Shown here: piece after piece, positions 39,441 through 48,155 of the stretch
How the letters are laid out: each line of letters begins with the position of its first letter
How positions within the stretch are numbered: position 1 is the stretch's first letter
Assembly: GCF_036169555.1 (NCBI RefSeq)
Contig: NZ_CP108032.1
Location: 5,580,001 to 5,644,000 of the forward strand
DNA from: Streptomyces sp. NBC_00306
GTDB taxonomy: Bacteria > Actinomycetota > Actinomycetes > Streptomycetales > Streptomycetaceae
DNA: 64,000 nucleotides
Direction of reading: 5' to 3'
The notes under the pieces: generated by a model
Database searches by the model: none
What the model was told of the DNA's origin: nothing
The model's input: the letters and a program-made list of their open reading frames with translations, nothing else
Program-made: the position numbers and the translations under genes

Positions 39441-40628
39441 TCAGCGCAGCGCGCTGAACGCGGCCCGTACCTCCCTGGCGAAGAGCTCCGGCTCCTCCCA
39501 GGCGGCGAAGTGGCCGCCCTTGTCGACCTCGTTGAAGTACGCGACGCCCGGGTAGACGGTCTCCACCCAGCTGCGCGGGGCGGCCCAGATCTCGCCGGGG
39601 AAGGTCGTGAAGCCGACCGGCACCGTGACCGGGGGAGGAGCCGCACCGCCCGCGATCTCCCGTCCGAACTCCCAGTACCACCGGGCGGATGAGGCACCGG
39701 TGCCCGTCAGCCAGTACATCGTGATGTTGTCGACGATGTTCTTGCGGGTCAGATTGCCCACGGGCTCTCGGTCGACGAACGCGCGGGAGATCTTGTAGTA
39801 GCTGTCCGTGTCGTGATCGAGCATCCACGCGGCCAGCCCGATGGGTGAATCCAGCAGGGAGTACCCGATCGTCTGCGGCCGGGTGGTCTGCTCCAGGAAG
39901 TAGGCGAAGCCGTCCGTCGTGAACGTGTTGAGCGCGTCGAACGCCGTGCGTTCCTGCTCGGACTCCACCGGCAGGTGATCCTTGATGCCGAGCGCTCCGG
40001 CGAGCAGGTTCACATGGATGCCGAGCAGTCCCGCGGGGCCCTGGCGGCCCATCGCGTCGGTGACCGCGGCGCCGACATCTCCTCCCTGGGCGACGTAGCG
40101 CGTGTAGCCGAGGCGGTTCATGAGTTCCGCCCACGCCTGCGCCATGCGCCCGTTGCCCCAGCCGAGTTCGCCCGGCTCGCCCGAGAAGCCGTAGCCGGGC
40201 AGGGACGGCAGCACCAGATGGAACGCGTCCTCCGGGGAGCCGCCGTGCGCGGTCGGGTCGGTCAGCGGACCGATGGTGTCCAGCAGTTCGACGACGGAGC
40301 CGGGCCAGCCGTGCGTCATGATCAGCGGCAGCGCGTTCTCGTGCGGCGACCTGACGTGGAGGAAGTGGATCTCGACCCCGTCGATCTCCGTCATGAACTG
40401 CGGCAGCGAGTCCAGCCTCGCCTCGCACTTGCGCCAGTCGTACTCGGTCATCCAGTAGCGGGCGAGCGCCTGAAGCGTCGCCAGCTGCACTCCCTGTGAC
40501 CGGTCGGTGACGAGCTCTTTCGAAGGCCAGCGCGTCGCCTCGATCCGGCGTCGCAGCTCGGTGATCTGGTTCTCCGGAACCTCGATCCGGAAGGGGTGGA
40601 TGTCGGTTGATTCGGCCGTGAGTGACAT
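39441..40628 (-). CDS. Epoxide hydrolase with N-terminal EHN domain
   Basis: A 395-residue alpha/beta-hydrolase. The N-terminal EHN segment (IHPFRIEVPENQITELRRRIEATRWP) caps the fold; the oxyanion motif is HGWPG (106-110), nucleophile Asp184 sits in QGGDVGAAV in place of the usual Ser, and the catalytic His lies in DKGGHFAAWEEPELFA near 375, so it should open epoxides rather than cleave esters. Length matches microsomal-type bacterial epoxide hydrolases. It stands alone between the ABC transporter and the CitB-type regulator. A detoxification role is likely; the substrate is unknown. Confidence 0.92.
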   Translation of the reverse strand: MSLTAESTDIHPFRIEVPENQITELRRRIEATRWPSKELVTDRSQGVQLATLQALARYWMTEYDWRKCEARLDSLPQFMTEIDGVEIHFLHVRSPHENALPLIMTHGWPGSVVELLDTIGPLTDPTAHGGSPEDAFHLVLPSLPGYGFSGEPGELGWGNGRMAQAWAELMNRLGYTRYVAQGGDVGAAVTDAMGRQGPAGLLGIHVNLLAGALGIKDHLPVESEQERTAFDALNTFTTDGFAYFLEQTTRPQTIGYSLLDSPIGLAAWMLDHDTDSYYKISRAFVDREPVGNLTRKNIVDNITMYWLTGTGASSARWYWEFGREIAGGAAPPPVTVPVGFTTFPGEIWAAPRSWVETVYPGVAYFNEVDKGGHFAAWEEPELFAREVRAAFSALR

Positions 40629-40902
40629 GACGGCGCTCCTCGGTGTGCTGACGGCGGAAATCCTCGACCCTCACGTCAGCGCGTCGCGCCCGTGCCACCC
40701 CGGTTCACTCCCTGGTCTGCGCGTACTCGCGCCGACCCTCGTCAGGCTACTCCTGCGGGGGGTCCGGGACGAATCGTGCAAACGGCTCGGATCGGACCTG
40801 GGATGCTCCGCGCGTGGCGCGCCGCGCGCCGGTCTACGGGGTGTACCGGCACGGTCGTTGACCGGCGCACCGGCCTGCGCCGTGCGGGGCCACGAGCCGC
40901 CG

Positions 40903-41589
40903 TCAGTGGGTGGCGGGGATCCAGCGGTACTGGAGTTCCGGCCGGCCGATCTGGCCGTACTGCGGGCTGCGCGCCGCCCGTCCCGCGGTGACCAGATGTT
41001 CCAGATAGCGACGCGCGGTGATCCGGGAGATGCCGACGGCCGTGCCCGCCTCGGCGGCCGTCAGCCCTTCCGGCGCGTCACGCAGCGACCGGGTGACCGC
41101 CTCCAGCGTCGGGCCGCTCAGCCCTTTGGGCAGTCCACCGCCCTGCGGGGCGCGCAACGCGCCGAGAGCGCGGTCCACCTCGTCCTGGCCGCTCGCCTCA
41201 CCGGCCGCCGCGCGGAACTCCGCGTACCGGCCGAGGCGGTCGCGCAGGGTCGCGAAGGTGAACGGCTTCAGGACGTACTGGACCACCCCGAGGGACACAC
41301 CCTCCCGCACCATCGCGAGGTCGCGGGCCGACGTCACCGCGATGACGTCCGCGGAGTGACCCGCGGCGCGCAGCGACCGTACGAGCTGGAGGCCGTGTCC
41401 GTCGGGCAGATAGAGGTCGAGCAGCAGCAGATCGACCTCGGTCCGCTCCAGCGCCCGGACCGCCTCCGCGCGCGAGTGCGCCACGCCCGACACCGTGAAA
41501 CCGGCGACGCGGCCCACATAGAGGGCATGCGCGTCGGCGGCCACCGGGTCGTCCTCGACGACCAGCACTCTGATGGGATCCCCGCTCAC
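40903..41589 (-). CDS. CitB/DcuR-type response regulator
   Basis: A 228-residue regulator. Receiver domain 1-125 with acidic EDD (12-14), phospho-acceptor Asp58 (LLLLDLYLPDGHG) and Lys in YVLKPFTFATL. The C-terminal half has an HTH (GLTAAEAGTAVGISRITARRYLEHLVTAGRAARSPQYGQIGRPELQYRW) as in CitB/DctR regulators. The GTG start lies in a GTGA overlap with the kinase. With the divergent dctA gene it forms a standard C4-dicarboxylate uptake control unit. Confidence 0.92.
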   Translation of the reverse strand: MSGDPIRVLVVEDDPVAADAHALYVGRVAGFTVSGVAHSRAEAVRALERTEVDLLLLDLYLPDGHGLQLVRSLRAAGHSADVIAVTSARDLAMVREGVSLGVVQYVLKPFTFATLRDRLGRYAEFRAAAGEASGQDEVDRALGALRAPQGGGLPKGLSGPTLEAVTRSLRDAPEGLTAAEAGTAVGISRITARRYLEHLVTAGRAARSPQYGQIGRPELQYRWIPATH

Positions 41590-43220
41590 GCCGGCACCCC
41601 CGCGCCCTCCAGCGGCAGCCGTACGGTGAAGTCGGCTCCTCCGTCCGGGCCCTTCGCCAGGACCACCGTGCCCCGGCTGCGGTGCACCGTCTGCCGGACG
41701 ATCGCGAGACCCAGTCCCCGTCCCGATCCGTGGGTGGACCAGCCGCTGCGGAACACCTCGTCCGCGGACGCCGGGTCGATTCCCGCGCCCGTGTCGTGCA
41801 CACGGATGAGCAGCTCGTCCCGGTCGGCCCGGGCGACGACGGTGACGCGGGCCCGCCCCGGATGACCGGCGGGCTGCGGTCCGCCCTCGCGGCCGGCGGC
41901 TGCCTCGGACGCCGCGTCCACCGCGTTGTCGATCAGATTGCCGAGGATCGTCACCAGGTCGCGGGAGGGCAGCGAGGGCGGCAGGACGCCGTCGTCGATG
42001 CGGCTGTCCTGGGCCAGCACCAGCTCCACGCCCCGCTCGTTCGCCTGCGCCGCCTTGCCCAGGAGAAGCGCGGCCAGCACCGGTTCGCCGACCGCGCCGA
42101 CCACGCGGTCGGTGAGCACTTGGGCCAGTTCCAGTTCGGCGGTGGCGAAGTCGACGGCGTCGTCGACCCGGCCGAGTTCGATGAGCGAGACGACGGTGTG
42201 CAGCCGGTTGGCCGCCTCGTGCGCCTGGGAGCGCAGGGCCTGGGTGAAGCCGCGCTCGGAGTCCAGCTCGCCGGCCAGGGCCTGGAGCTCGGTGTGGTCG
42301 CGCAGGGTGACCACCGTGCCGCGCTGTTCGCCGCCGACGACCGGGCTGGTGTTCACCACGACGACCCGGTCGCCCGTCAGATGCACCTCGTCGACGCGGG
42401 GCTCGGACGCCAGCAGCGCGCCGGTGAGCGGAGTCGGCAGGCCCAGCTCGGCGACCGGCCGGCCCACCGCGTTCTCGTCGAGGCCGAGCAGTTCCCGGGC
42501 CCCGTCGTTGCACAGGGCGATCCGGCGCTGCCCGTCGAGCATCAGCAGCCCCTCACGCACCGCGTGCAGCGCGGCCTCGTGGTAGTCGTGCATCCGGCTC
42601 AGCTCGGCCGCGTTCATCCCGTGCGTGTGCCGCCGCAGCCGGGTGGTGATCACATACGTCCCCAGACCGCCGAGCGCCAGTGCCCCGCCCGCCATGGCCA
42701 GCAGCGCCACGACCTGCTTGCTGACCTGCTCGCTGATCTTCTGGATGGTGATGCCGGCGCTGACGAGCCCGACGATCTCCCCGCGGTCGATGACGGGCAC
42801 CACGGTCCGTATCGAGGAGCCGAGCACACCCACGTACCGCTCGCTGTGGATCTCGCCCCGCAGCGCCTGCTCGGTGTGGCCGAGATACGTCCTGCCGATC
42901 TCGCCCGGCTCGGGGTGCGTCCACCGCGTGCCGTTCGGAGCCATGATCACGATGAAGTCCACACCGGCGTCGCGGCGCAGGCCCTCCGCGTACGGCTGGA
43001 GCGTCGCGGACGGGTTCGCGGACCGCGCGGCCGCGATGACCGACGGCGATTCCGCCACCGCGGCCGCCGTGGCCCTCGACTGGAGGCGCGCGGTCTCCTC
43101 GGCCTGGGAGCTGTCCTTGAGGTAGGTGAACAGGGCGCAGCCGGCCACGATCGCGGCCACCAGGACGACCTGCATCGCGAAGAGCTGGCCCGCGAGGCTG
43201 CGCGGGCGGGGTATGCGCAT
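41586..43220 (-). CDS. CitA/DcuS-type sensor kinase
   Basis: A 544-residue membrane kinase. TM1 about 14-33, extracytoplasmic PAS/Cache domain about 40-165 (GVDFIVIMAPNGTRWTHPEPGEIGRTYLGHTEQAL; GLVSAGITIQ), TM2 about 170-192, cytoplasmic PAS about 215-310 (REGLLMLDGQRRIALCNDGARELLG), a SpoOB-type phosphotransfer helix with His334 (QAHEAANRLHTVVSLIELG) and an ATPase domain (NLIDNAVDAASEA; DTGAGID; GSGRGLGLAIV). The ATG at 43220 begins the family N-terminus; an extended open frame to 43331 is rejected. Divergent from dctA across 122 bp. Likely ligand is a C4-dicarboxylate or citrate. Confidence 0.92.
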   Translation of the reverse strand: MRIPRPRSLAGQLFAMQVVLVAAIVAGCALFTYLKDSSQAEETARLQSRATAAAVAESPSVIAAARSANPSATLQPYAEGLRRDAGVDFIVIMAPNGTRWTHPEPGEIGRTYLGHTEQALRGEIHSERYVGVLGSSIRTVVPVIDRGEIVGLVSAGITIQKISEQVSKQVVALLAMAGGALALGGLGTYVITTRLRRHTHGMNAAELSRMHDYHEAALHAVREGLLMLDGQRRIALCNDGARELLGLDENAVGRPVAELGLPTPLTGALLASEPRVDEVHLTGDRVVVVNTSPVVGGEQRGTVVTLRDHTELQALAGELDSERGFTQALRSQAHEAANRLHTVVSLIELGRVDDAVDFATAELELAQVLTDRVVGAVGEPVLAALLLGKAAQANERGVELVLAQDSRIDDGVLPPSLPSRDLVTILGNLIDNAVDAASEAAAGREGGPQPAGHPGRARVTVVARADRDELLIRVHDTGAGIDPASADEVFRSGWSTHGSGRGLGLAIVRQTVHRSRGTVVLAKGPDGGADFTVRLPLEGAGVPA

Positions 43221-43342
43221 GGGCCCATATTGCCTGGCCGGATTTGTATGAACGAAACGAACGCAAGGGTGACCGGCATCACAGGGTGGTGGATGCTCAC
43301 GGCAATCCATAGGGACATGGACCGGTAACAAGGAGGAAACCC

Positions 43343-44755
43343 GTGGCTGCTGGAGCCGTCAGGCGGGACCGCACGCACTATCTCTACATCGCCGTGATCG
43401 TCGCGGTCGTACTCGGTATCGCCGTGGGGTTGGCCGCCCCCGAGTTCGCCACTGAGCTCAAGCCACTCGGTACCGGTTTCGTGAACCTGATCAAGATGAT
43501 GATTTCGCCGATCATCTTCTGCACGATCGTGCTGGGCATCGGTTCGGTACGCAAAGCCGCCAAGGTCGGTGCCGTCGGCGGCATCGCGCTCGGCTATTTC
43601 ATGGTCATGTCGCTCGTGGCTCTCGCCATCGGCCTGGTCGTCGGCAACATCCTCAACCCGGGTGACGGGCTGGCGGTGACCGACGCGGTCAAGGAGGCCG
43701 GCCAGGGCCAGGTCGGCGAGGAGGCCAAGGACACGGTCGAGTTCCTGCTCGGGATCATCCCGACGACGATCGTCTCCGCCTTCACCTCGGGCGAGGTCCT
43801 GCAGACGCTGCTCGTCGCGCTGCTGGCAGGGTTCGCCCTCCAGGCGATGGGCTCGGTCGGTGAGCCGGTGCTGCGCGGTGTCGAGCACATTCAGCGCCTC
43901 GTCTTCCGCATCCTCGCCATGGTGATGTGGGCCGCGCCGATCGGCGCCTTCGGTGCGATCGCCGCCGTCACCGGCTCGGCCGGTCTGGACGCCCTGAAGA
44001 GCCTCGCCGTGCTGATGCTCGGTTTCTACGTCACCTGTTTCCTGTTCATCTTCGTGGTGCTGGGTGCGCTGCTGCGTGTCGTGGCGGGGCTCAACATCCT
44101 CACGCTGCTGAAGTACCTGGGCCGCGAGTTCCTGCTGATCCTCTCGACCTCCTCCTCCGAGTCCGCGCTTCCGCGGCTCATCGCCAAGATGGAGCACCTG
44201 GGCATCAGCAAGCCGGTCGTCGGCATCACCGTCCCGACCGGTTACTCCTTCAACCTCGACGGCACCATGATCTACATGACCATGGCGTCGCTCTTCATCG
44301 CCGAGACGATGGGCGACCCGATGTCGATCGGGGAGCAGATCCCGCTTCTCCTCTTCCTGTTCGTCGCCTCCAAGGGCGCGGCCGGCGTCAGCGGCGCCGG
44401 TCTGGCCACCCTGGCCGGCGGTCTGCAGTCGCACCGGCCGGAGCTGGTCGACGGCGTCGGCCTGATCGTCGGTATCGACCGCTTCATGAGCGAGGCGCGC
44501 GCGCTGACCAACTTCGCGGGCAACGCGGTCGCGACGGTGCTCATCGGCACCTGGACGAAGGAGATCGACAAGGTGCGGGTCGACGAGGTGCTCGCCGGAC
44601 GGATCCCGTTCGACGAGCAGACACTGCTCGACGACGGCCACGGCGCTCCCGCCGACGACGCCGACGGCGTCCGCCTGGTCAAGGGTTCCGCGTCCGGCGC
44701 GACGGTCGTCGGCCAGGAACCCCGGGACGGGGAAGGGGCCGTCTCCAAGGTTTAG
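43343..44755 (+). CDS. dctA: C4-dicarboxylate/cation symporter DctA
   Basis: A 470-residue DAACS-family transporter with eight helices and two re-entrant hairpins. Diagnostic motifs: serine-rich hairpin STSSSESALPRLIAKME, PTGYSFNLDGTMIYMTMASLFIA, SKGAAGVSGAGLATLA and the closing GIDRFMSEARALTNFAGNAVATVLIGTW. AAGGAGGAAACCC directly precedes the GTG start. A short variable C-terminal tail (residues 430-470) is cytosolic. Divergent from the CitA/CitB-type pair, which probably activates it in response to succinate, fumarate or malate. A terminator follows at 44820. Confidence 0.95.
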   Translation: MAAGAVRRDRTHYLYIAVIVAVVLGIAVGLAAPEFATELKPLGTGFVNLIKMMISPIIFCTIVLGIGSVRKAAKVGAVGGIALGYFMVMSLVALAIGLVVGNILNPGDGLAVTDAVKEAGQGQVGEEAKDTVEFLLGIIPTTIVSAFTSGEVLQTLLVALLAGFALQAMGSVGEPVLRGVEHIQRLVFRILAMVMWAAPIGAFGAIAAVTGSAGLDALKSLAVLMLGFYVTCFLFIFVVLGALLRVVAGLNILTLLKYLGREFLLILSTSSSESALPRLIAKMEHLGISKPVVGITVPTGYSFNLDGTMIYMTMASLFIAETMGDPMSIGEQIPLLLFLFVASKGAAGVSGAGLATLAGGLQSHRPELVDGVGLIVGIDRFMSEARALTNFAGNAVATVLIGTWTKEIDKVRVDEVLAGRIPFDEQTLLDDGHGAPADDADGVRLVKGSASGATVVGQEPRDGEGAVSKV

Positions 44756-44819
44756 GGACGCTCCCTCTCTCCCCACGGCGGTACGCCGACTTCCCCCGTG
44801 ATTCCACCTGGCGGCGTGC

Positions 44820-44864
44820 CGCCGGTTCCCCGGGCCCCTGAGGGCGCCCGGGGAACCGGCGTTT
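44820..44864 (+). terminator. Terminator between dctA and the DUF1996 gene
   Basis: A perfect 16-bp inverted repeat (44820-44835 and 44846-44861) with a 10-nt, partly self-paired loop, followed by TTT. It serves dctA and probably the convergent DUF1996 gene. Confidence 0.82.
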
Positions 44865-44900
44865 CCGCCCGTCACCGGGCTGTCCCTGCTGTCCCTGCTG

Positions 44901-45872
44901 TCACTGCTGGATCGGATGGCCGTCGGTCCCGCAGATGTAGCCGGCCACGATGCAGTCGGCGACGCGGCGCTTCAGCTCGGAGTCGTTCCACGCGTTGAAG
45001 AAGTCCCCGTGGAAGGTGTAACCCGGCTGATCCGTGACGTTGTTCCCGTTCCTGGTGCCGGCGAGTGTCAGCCCGCCGCCGTTCACCGGCCAGGTGATCA
45101 GCAGCTCCAGGCGCGGCACGACGACCGGATGCGAGGCCGGACAGGTCTGTCCGGCCGCGTACGCCATGTGGTCGCGGTGGTTGGTGCTGTCCAGGTTCCG
45201 CCCGTCCCAGCAGGTGGGGAAGTCCAGATAGTTCTCCAGCTTCGTGCCGGGCGGGCAGTTCACGAAGTCCCGGCCGGACTCCGGCCGGCCCACGCACGAC
45301 CAGCGTGCGGCGGGATTCTGGTCGGGCGAGGTCGCGGTGGCGTTGCCGACCACGTACCGCAGGCCGCGGGGATGCGCGACGGCACGGGTGTGGTCGGTGA
45401 TGCCCTGGTAGTAGACGGTGACCCGCTCGGGGGCCACGGGAGCTCCGTTCTTGTAGAGGGTGGGCGTCCAGTACGAGGAGAGGTCCACCGACGGCGAGCA
45501 GTTGGTGGTGCCGGCGGCCAGCGACTGGAGCGTCGAGGACGCGTTTGCCGTCCGGTTCCCGTAGAACTCGTGGATGTGCGAGCGGCCCGCCTCGCCGGGG
45601 AAGACGATCGGGTCGTCACCCCGGCGATGGCTGGAGAAGCACTCCGCGCGGAACTCGCTCCCGCGCAGGGGTGCCGCCGCCTGCGCGATGATGGCGGCCG
45701 CCTGCGCCGGGCTGAAGGTGTGGTCGTGTGCTGTGTGGCCGGCGCGCGCGTGGCCCGGCGCACCGTGGCCGTCCGCGGAGCCGGACGCCGGTGAGTGGTT
45801 GCCCGCGGTGACCCAGCCCGCTGTGATCAGGAAGATCACGGCGGCCGTGCTCGCGAGCAGTCGGCGGAGCAT
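44901..45872 (-). CDS. Secreted DUF1996 protein
   Basis: A 323-residue exported protein. The signal is MLRRLLASTAAVIFLITAGWVTAG, followed by a His/Gly-rich linker (ADGHGAPGHARAGHTAHDHTF). The DUF1996 core shows FRAECFSSHRRGDDPIVFPGEAGRSHIHEFYGN, SSYWTPTLYKNG, LDFPTCWDGRNLDSTNHRDHMAY and several conserved His, Asp and Cys. The family is found in fungi and actinobacteria with no proven activity. CAGGAGGGACCCC precedes the ATG. It follows the GH16 gene on the same strand with 34 bp between them and could be cotranscribed, hinting at joint polysaccharide work (inference). Confidence 0.88.
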   Translation of the reverse strand: MLRRLLASTAAVIFLITAGWVTAGNHSPASGSADGHGAPGHARAGHTAHDHTFSPAQAAAIIAQAAAPLRGSEFRAECFSSHRRGDDPIVFPGEAGRSHIHEFYGNRTANASSTLQSLAAGTTNCSPSVDLSSYWTPTLYKNGAPVAPERVTVYYQGITDHTRAVAHPRGLRYVVGNATATSPDQNPAARWSCVGRPESGRDFVNCPPGTKLENYLDFPTCWDGRNLDSTNHRDHMAYAAGQTCPASHPVVVPRLELLITWPVNGGGLTLAGTRNGNNVTDQPGYTFHGDFFNAWNDSELKRRVADCIVAGYICGTDGHPIQQ

Positions 45873-45906
45873 GGGGTCCCTCCTGTCGTCTTCTCGAGCC
45901 GCCGTG

Positions 45907-47361
45907 TCAGTCGAACGGGATGCGGACGACGGACTGGTTGCCGACGCCCACCGTGCTCGCGCCGTTGCCGATGGCGTTCCAGACCTCGACGCGGACCCGT
46001 CCGTTGCTCAGATCGCCGAGTGCGCCCGTCGCCGACTTGAGGCCCTTCGCCTGGGTGTAGTGCTCGTAACCCGGCACGGGGTCCGTGGCGAAGTAGTGGT
46101 ACGTCTCCGTCCGGTCCCAGCTGCCGTCGCCCGTCCGGTCGTAACTCACCCTGACCTGCTGCCCGTTGGCGACCGTCGATCCGGAGTCGGTGAACAGGTC
46201 GAACTGGGTGGCTCCGCCGTTGTATCGGCGGGTGATGCCGGACGAGGTGAAGACCTGCGGATTGTGCGGGGTGCCGTCGTAGTTGGCGCCGCCCGCCGAG
46301 GAGACGCTCACCGAGCCGGCCGATGCGGTGGCGTCGCCCGCGCCGCCTCCCGTCCGCAGATACAACTGCGAGGAACCGGACGGCGGCGGGGTGGTGGGCG
46401 GGGGCGTCGTGCCGCCGCCGCGGGTCCAGACCGCGACGTAGTCGACGAGCATGGGGCGGCCGGGCACGGTGGCTGCCGTCGGGGTCCCGGTGCCCGCGAC
46501 ACCGTTGGGGAAGGCGCCGCCCATGGCGACGTTGAGCAGGATGAAGTACCCGGCGTGGTCGGTCATATTGGCCCAGGTGCCCGCGTCGAAACGGTCCTGG
46601 CTGATGCTGTGGAAGAGCTGGCCGTCCACGTACCAGCGCAGTTGGTTGGGGGAGACGGACCGGTCCCACTCGAAGCGGTAGGTGTGGAAGGCCGACTGGC
46701 AGGAGGCGCCGGGGCAGGCGCGGCTGGCGCCGATGCCGTTGGTCTCGTTGCAGGGGCCGCCGGGGTTCACACCGCAGTGCAGCACGGCCCACACCGAGTT
46801 GATGCCGTTGACGTTCTCCATGATGTCGAACTCACCGATGGCCGGCCAGTTCCAGTAGTTGCCCCGGTAGGGGGCGCCGAGGGCCCAGAAGGCGGGCCAG
46901 TAACCGAGCGCGGCCTGGCCGGTGACGTTCGGCATCTGGATACGGCCCTCGATGCGCAGGGTGCCGCCGGCCGGGGCCTTGAAGTCGGCGCGCCTGGTCT
47001 CGATGCGGCCGGACGTCCAGTTGCCGGCGCCGTCCTTGAGCGGGGTGATCCGCAGGTTTCCGCTGCCGTCGAGACTGAGGTTGTCCGGGTTGGCGGTGTA
47101 GTTCTGGATCTCGCCGGTGCCCCAGTTGCCGGGGCCGCCGGGGTAGCCGTGGCCGAGGTCGATCTGCCAGTCGGCGGACGAGGGCAGCGTGCGGTTGGCG
47201 CCGTTGAAGTCGTCGCTCCACTGGAGATTCCAGCCGGGCGTGGGGGGAACGTCACCGCGCGCCTGTCCGGCGCCGGTGACGCCGACGAAGCCGGCGAGCG
47301 CGACGGCGAGGGCCACGACGACGGTGAGCAGGGGGGTGCGTCTGATGCGGCTCGTACTCAC
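45907..47361 (-). CDS. Secreted GH16 beta-1,3-glucanase with C-terminal binding module
   Basis: A 484-residue exported enzyme read from the GTG at 47361 (CGGAGG 6 bp upstream). Signal 1-36 (RTPLLTVVVALAVALAGFVGVTGAGQARG). The GH16 domain, about 40-330, carries the catalytic signature GEFDIMENVNG with nucleophile Glu177 and acid/base Glu182, and WPAFWALG and HTYRFEWD strands. A Pro/Thr linker (GGGTTPPPTTPPPSG) leads to a beta-rich module (about 350-484, FDLFTDSGSTVANGQQVRVSYDRTGDGSWDRTETYHYF) resembling CBM56-type beta-1,3-glucan binders. Predicted to hydrolyse laminarin or fungal wall glucan. A perfect LacI-type operator lies just upstream. Confidence 0.92.
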   Translation of the reverse strand: MSTSRIRRTPLLTVVVALAVALAGFVGVTGAGQARGDVPPTPGWNLQWSDDFNGANRTLPSSADWQIDLGHGYPGGPGNWGTGEIQNYTANPDNLSLDGSGNLRITPLKDGAGNWTSGRIETRRADFKAPAGGTLRIEGRIQMPNVTGQAALGYWPAFWALGAPYRGNYWNWPAIGEFDIMENVNGINSVWAVLHCGVNPGGPCNETNGIGASRACPGASCQSAFHTYRFEWDRSVSPNQLRWYVDGQLFHSISQDRFDAGTWANMTDHAGYFILLNVAMGGAFPNGVAGTGTPTAATVPGRPMLVDYVAVWTRGGGTTPPPTTPPPSGSSQLYLRTGGGAGDATASAGSVSVSSAGGANYDGTPHNPQVFTSSGITRRYNGGATQFDLFTDSGSTVANGQQVRVSYDRTGDGSWDRTETYHYFATDPVPGYEHYTQAKGLKSATGALGDLSNGRVRVEVWNAIGNGASTVGVGNQSVVRIPFD

Positions 47362-47395
47362 GGAACACCTCCGGGAGGATGGTGCCAAGGGTGTG

Positions 47396-47409
47396 TGAGA
47401 GCGCTCTCA
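47396..47409. promoter_or_regulatory. LacI-type operator upstream of the GH16 gene
   Basis: TGAGAGCGCTCTCA is a perfect 14-bp palindrome 34 bp before the GH16 start. It differs from the known CebR/CelR operator TGGGAGCGCTCCCA only at two symmetric positions, so a CebR-like LacI-family repressor responding to an oligosaccharide is expected. The rest of the 188-bp spacer (47362-47549) shows no other element. Confidence 0.75.
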
Positions 47410-47549
47410 GATAGTTTTGTAGTTGGAGCCGGTGGAGGCGTCAATGGCTCGGCATCGTCGACTTCCTGAAGGGACAGGGCAGTTGACCGATGTGGCTGGT
47501 CGGGTGCCCGGGCCGCGGAGTCCGTACGTCCGCAGGCCCTGCGGCCGGG

Positions 47550-48155
47550 TCAGTACGGCGGCGACCAGCTGGCCCGGACAGGCCGCGCGAGCCGCCCCGG
47601 CCCCGATGCGACGGCCGAGGACGGGCGGTCGGCGGGCGCGTCGGCATGGAGCAGTTCCCGCATCCGTGAGAGCCCGCGCAATACGTCCTCCCGGTGGCCG
47701 GCGGCCTTCATCCAAGCGGGCAGCCGCGTCAGCATGCTCATGTGCGGATGACCGTCGCGCTCCCGGAGGCCGGCGGCGAGATAGTGCTCCAGCGCGTCGA
47801 TGTGGTGTTCGTTGTACGCCCACAGGACCTTGCCGCGGCACGGAGTACGGAGCCAGAGCGGCTGCCCGAAGAAGGGTTCGTCGGGTCCGCCGAGTGTGGC
47901 GGCGATCAGCGCGCCTCCACGGCGTTCGGCCTCCCAGTCCCGCACCGTGGCGCAGCGACCGCACGCCAGCCGGCGCGGGCGGAACAGCAGTTCGGTGTGG
48001 TACTTCAGCTCCGGCAGGCCCGGCCGGGGCATCACGTCGGCCCGCCCGCCGCACCCCGGGCAGACCACATGGATCAGATCGGCGTAGGCCTCGATCCTGG
48101 CGCCCCGGTCGACCGAGCGCCGCGGACGCTCGCCGTCCGTCTCGTAGTTCGTCAC
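47550..48155 (-). CDS. Zinc-ribbon-containing uncharacterised protein
   Basis: A 201-residue protein with two CxxC pairs, CPGC (in HVVCPGCGGRADV) and CGRC (in RLACGRCATVRDW), about 38 residues apart, making a four-Cys zinc ribbon. A basic domain follows (FGQPLWLRTPCRGKVLWAYNEHHIDALEHYLAAGLRERDG...MLTRLPAWMKAAGHREDVLRGLSRMRELL). I recognise it only as a widespread actinobacterial hypothetical. The GTG start overlaps the aldo-keto reductase stop (GTGA), so its expression depends on reading through the repeat array at the end of that gene. Confidence 0.75.
   Translation of the reverse strand: MTNYETDGERPRRSVDRGARIEAYADLIHVVCPGCGGRADVMPRPGLPELKYHTELLFRPRRLACGRCATVRDWEAERRGGALIAATLGGPDEPFFGQPLWLRTPCRGKVLWAYNEHHIDALEHYLAAGLRERDGHPHMSMLTRLPAWMKAAGHREDVLRGLSRMRELLHADAPADRPSSAVASGPGRLARPVRASWSPPY

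Noticed and set aside
40629..40902. A gene in the 274-bp gap between the epoxide hydrolase and CitB-type regulator genes
   Set aside because: Open frames here are extensions of neighbouring shadows without start signals; nothing else was seen in it.
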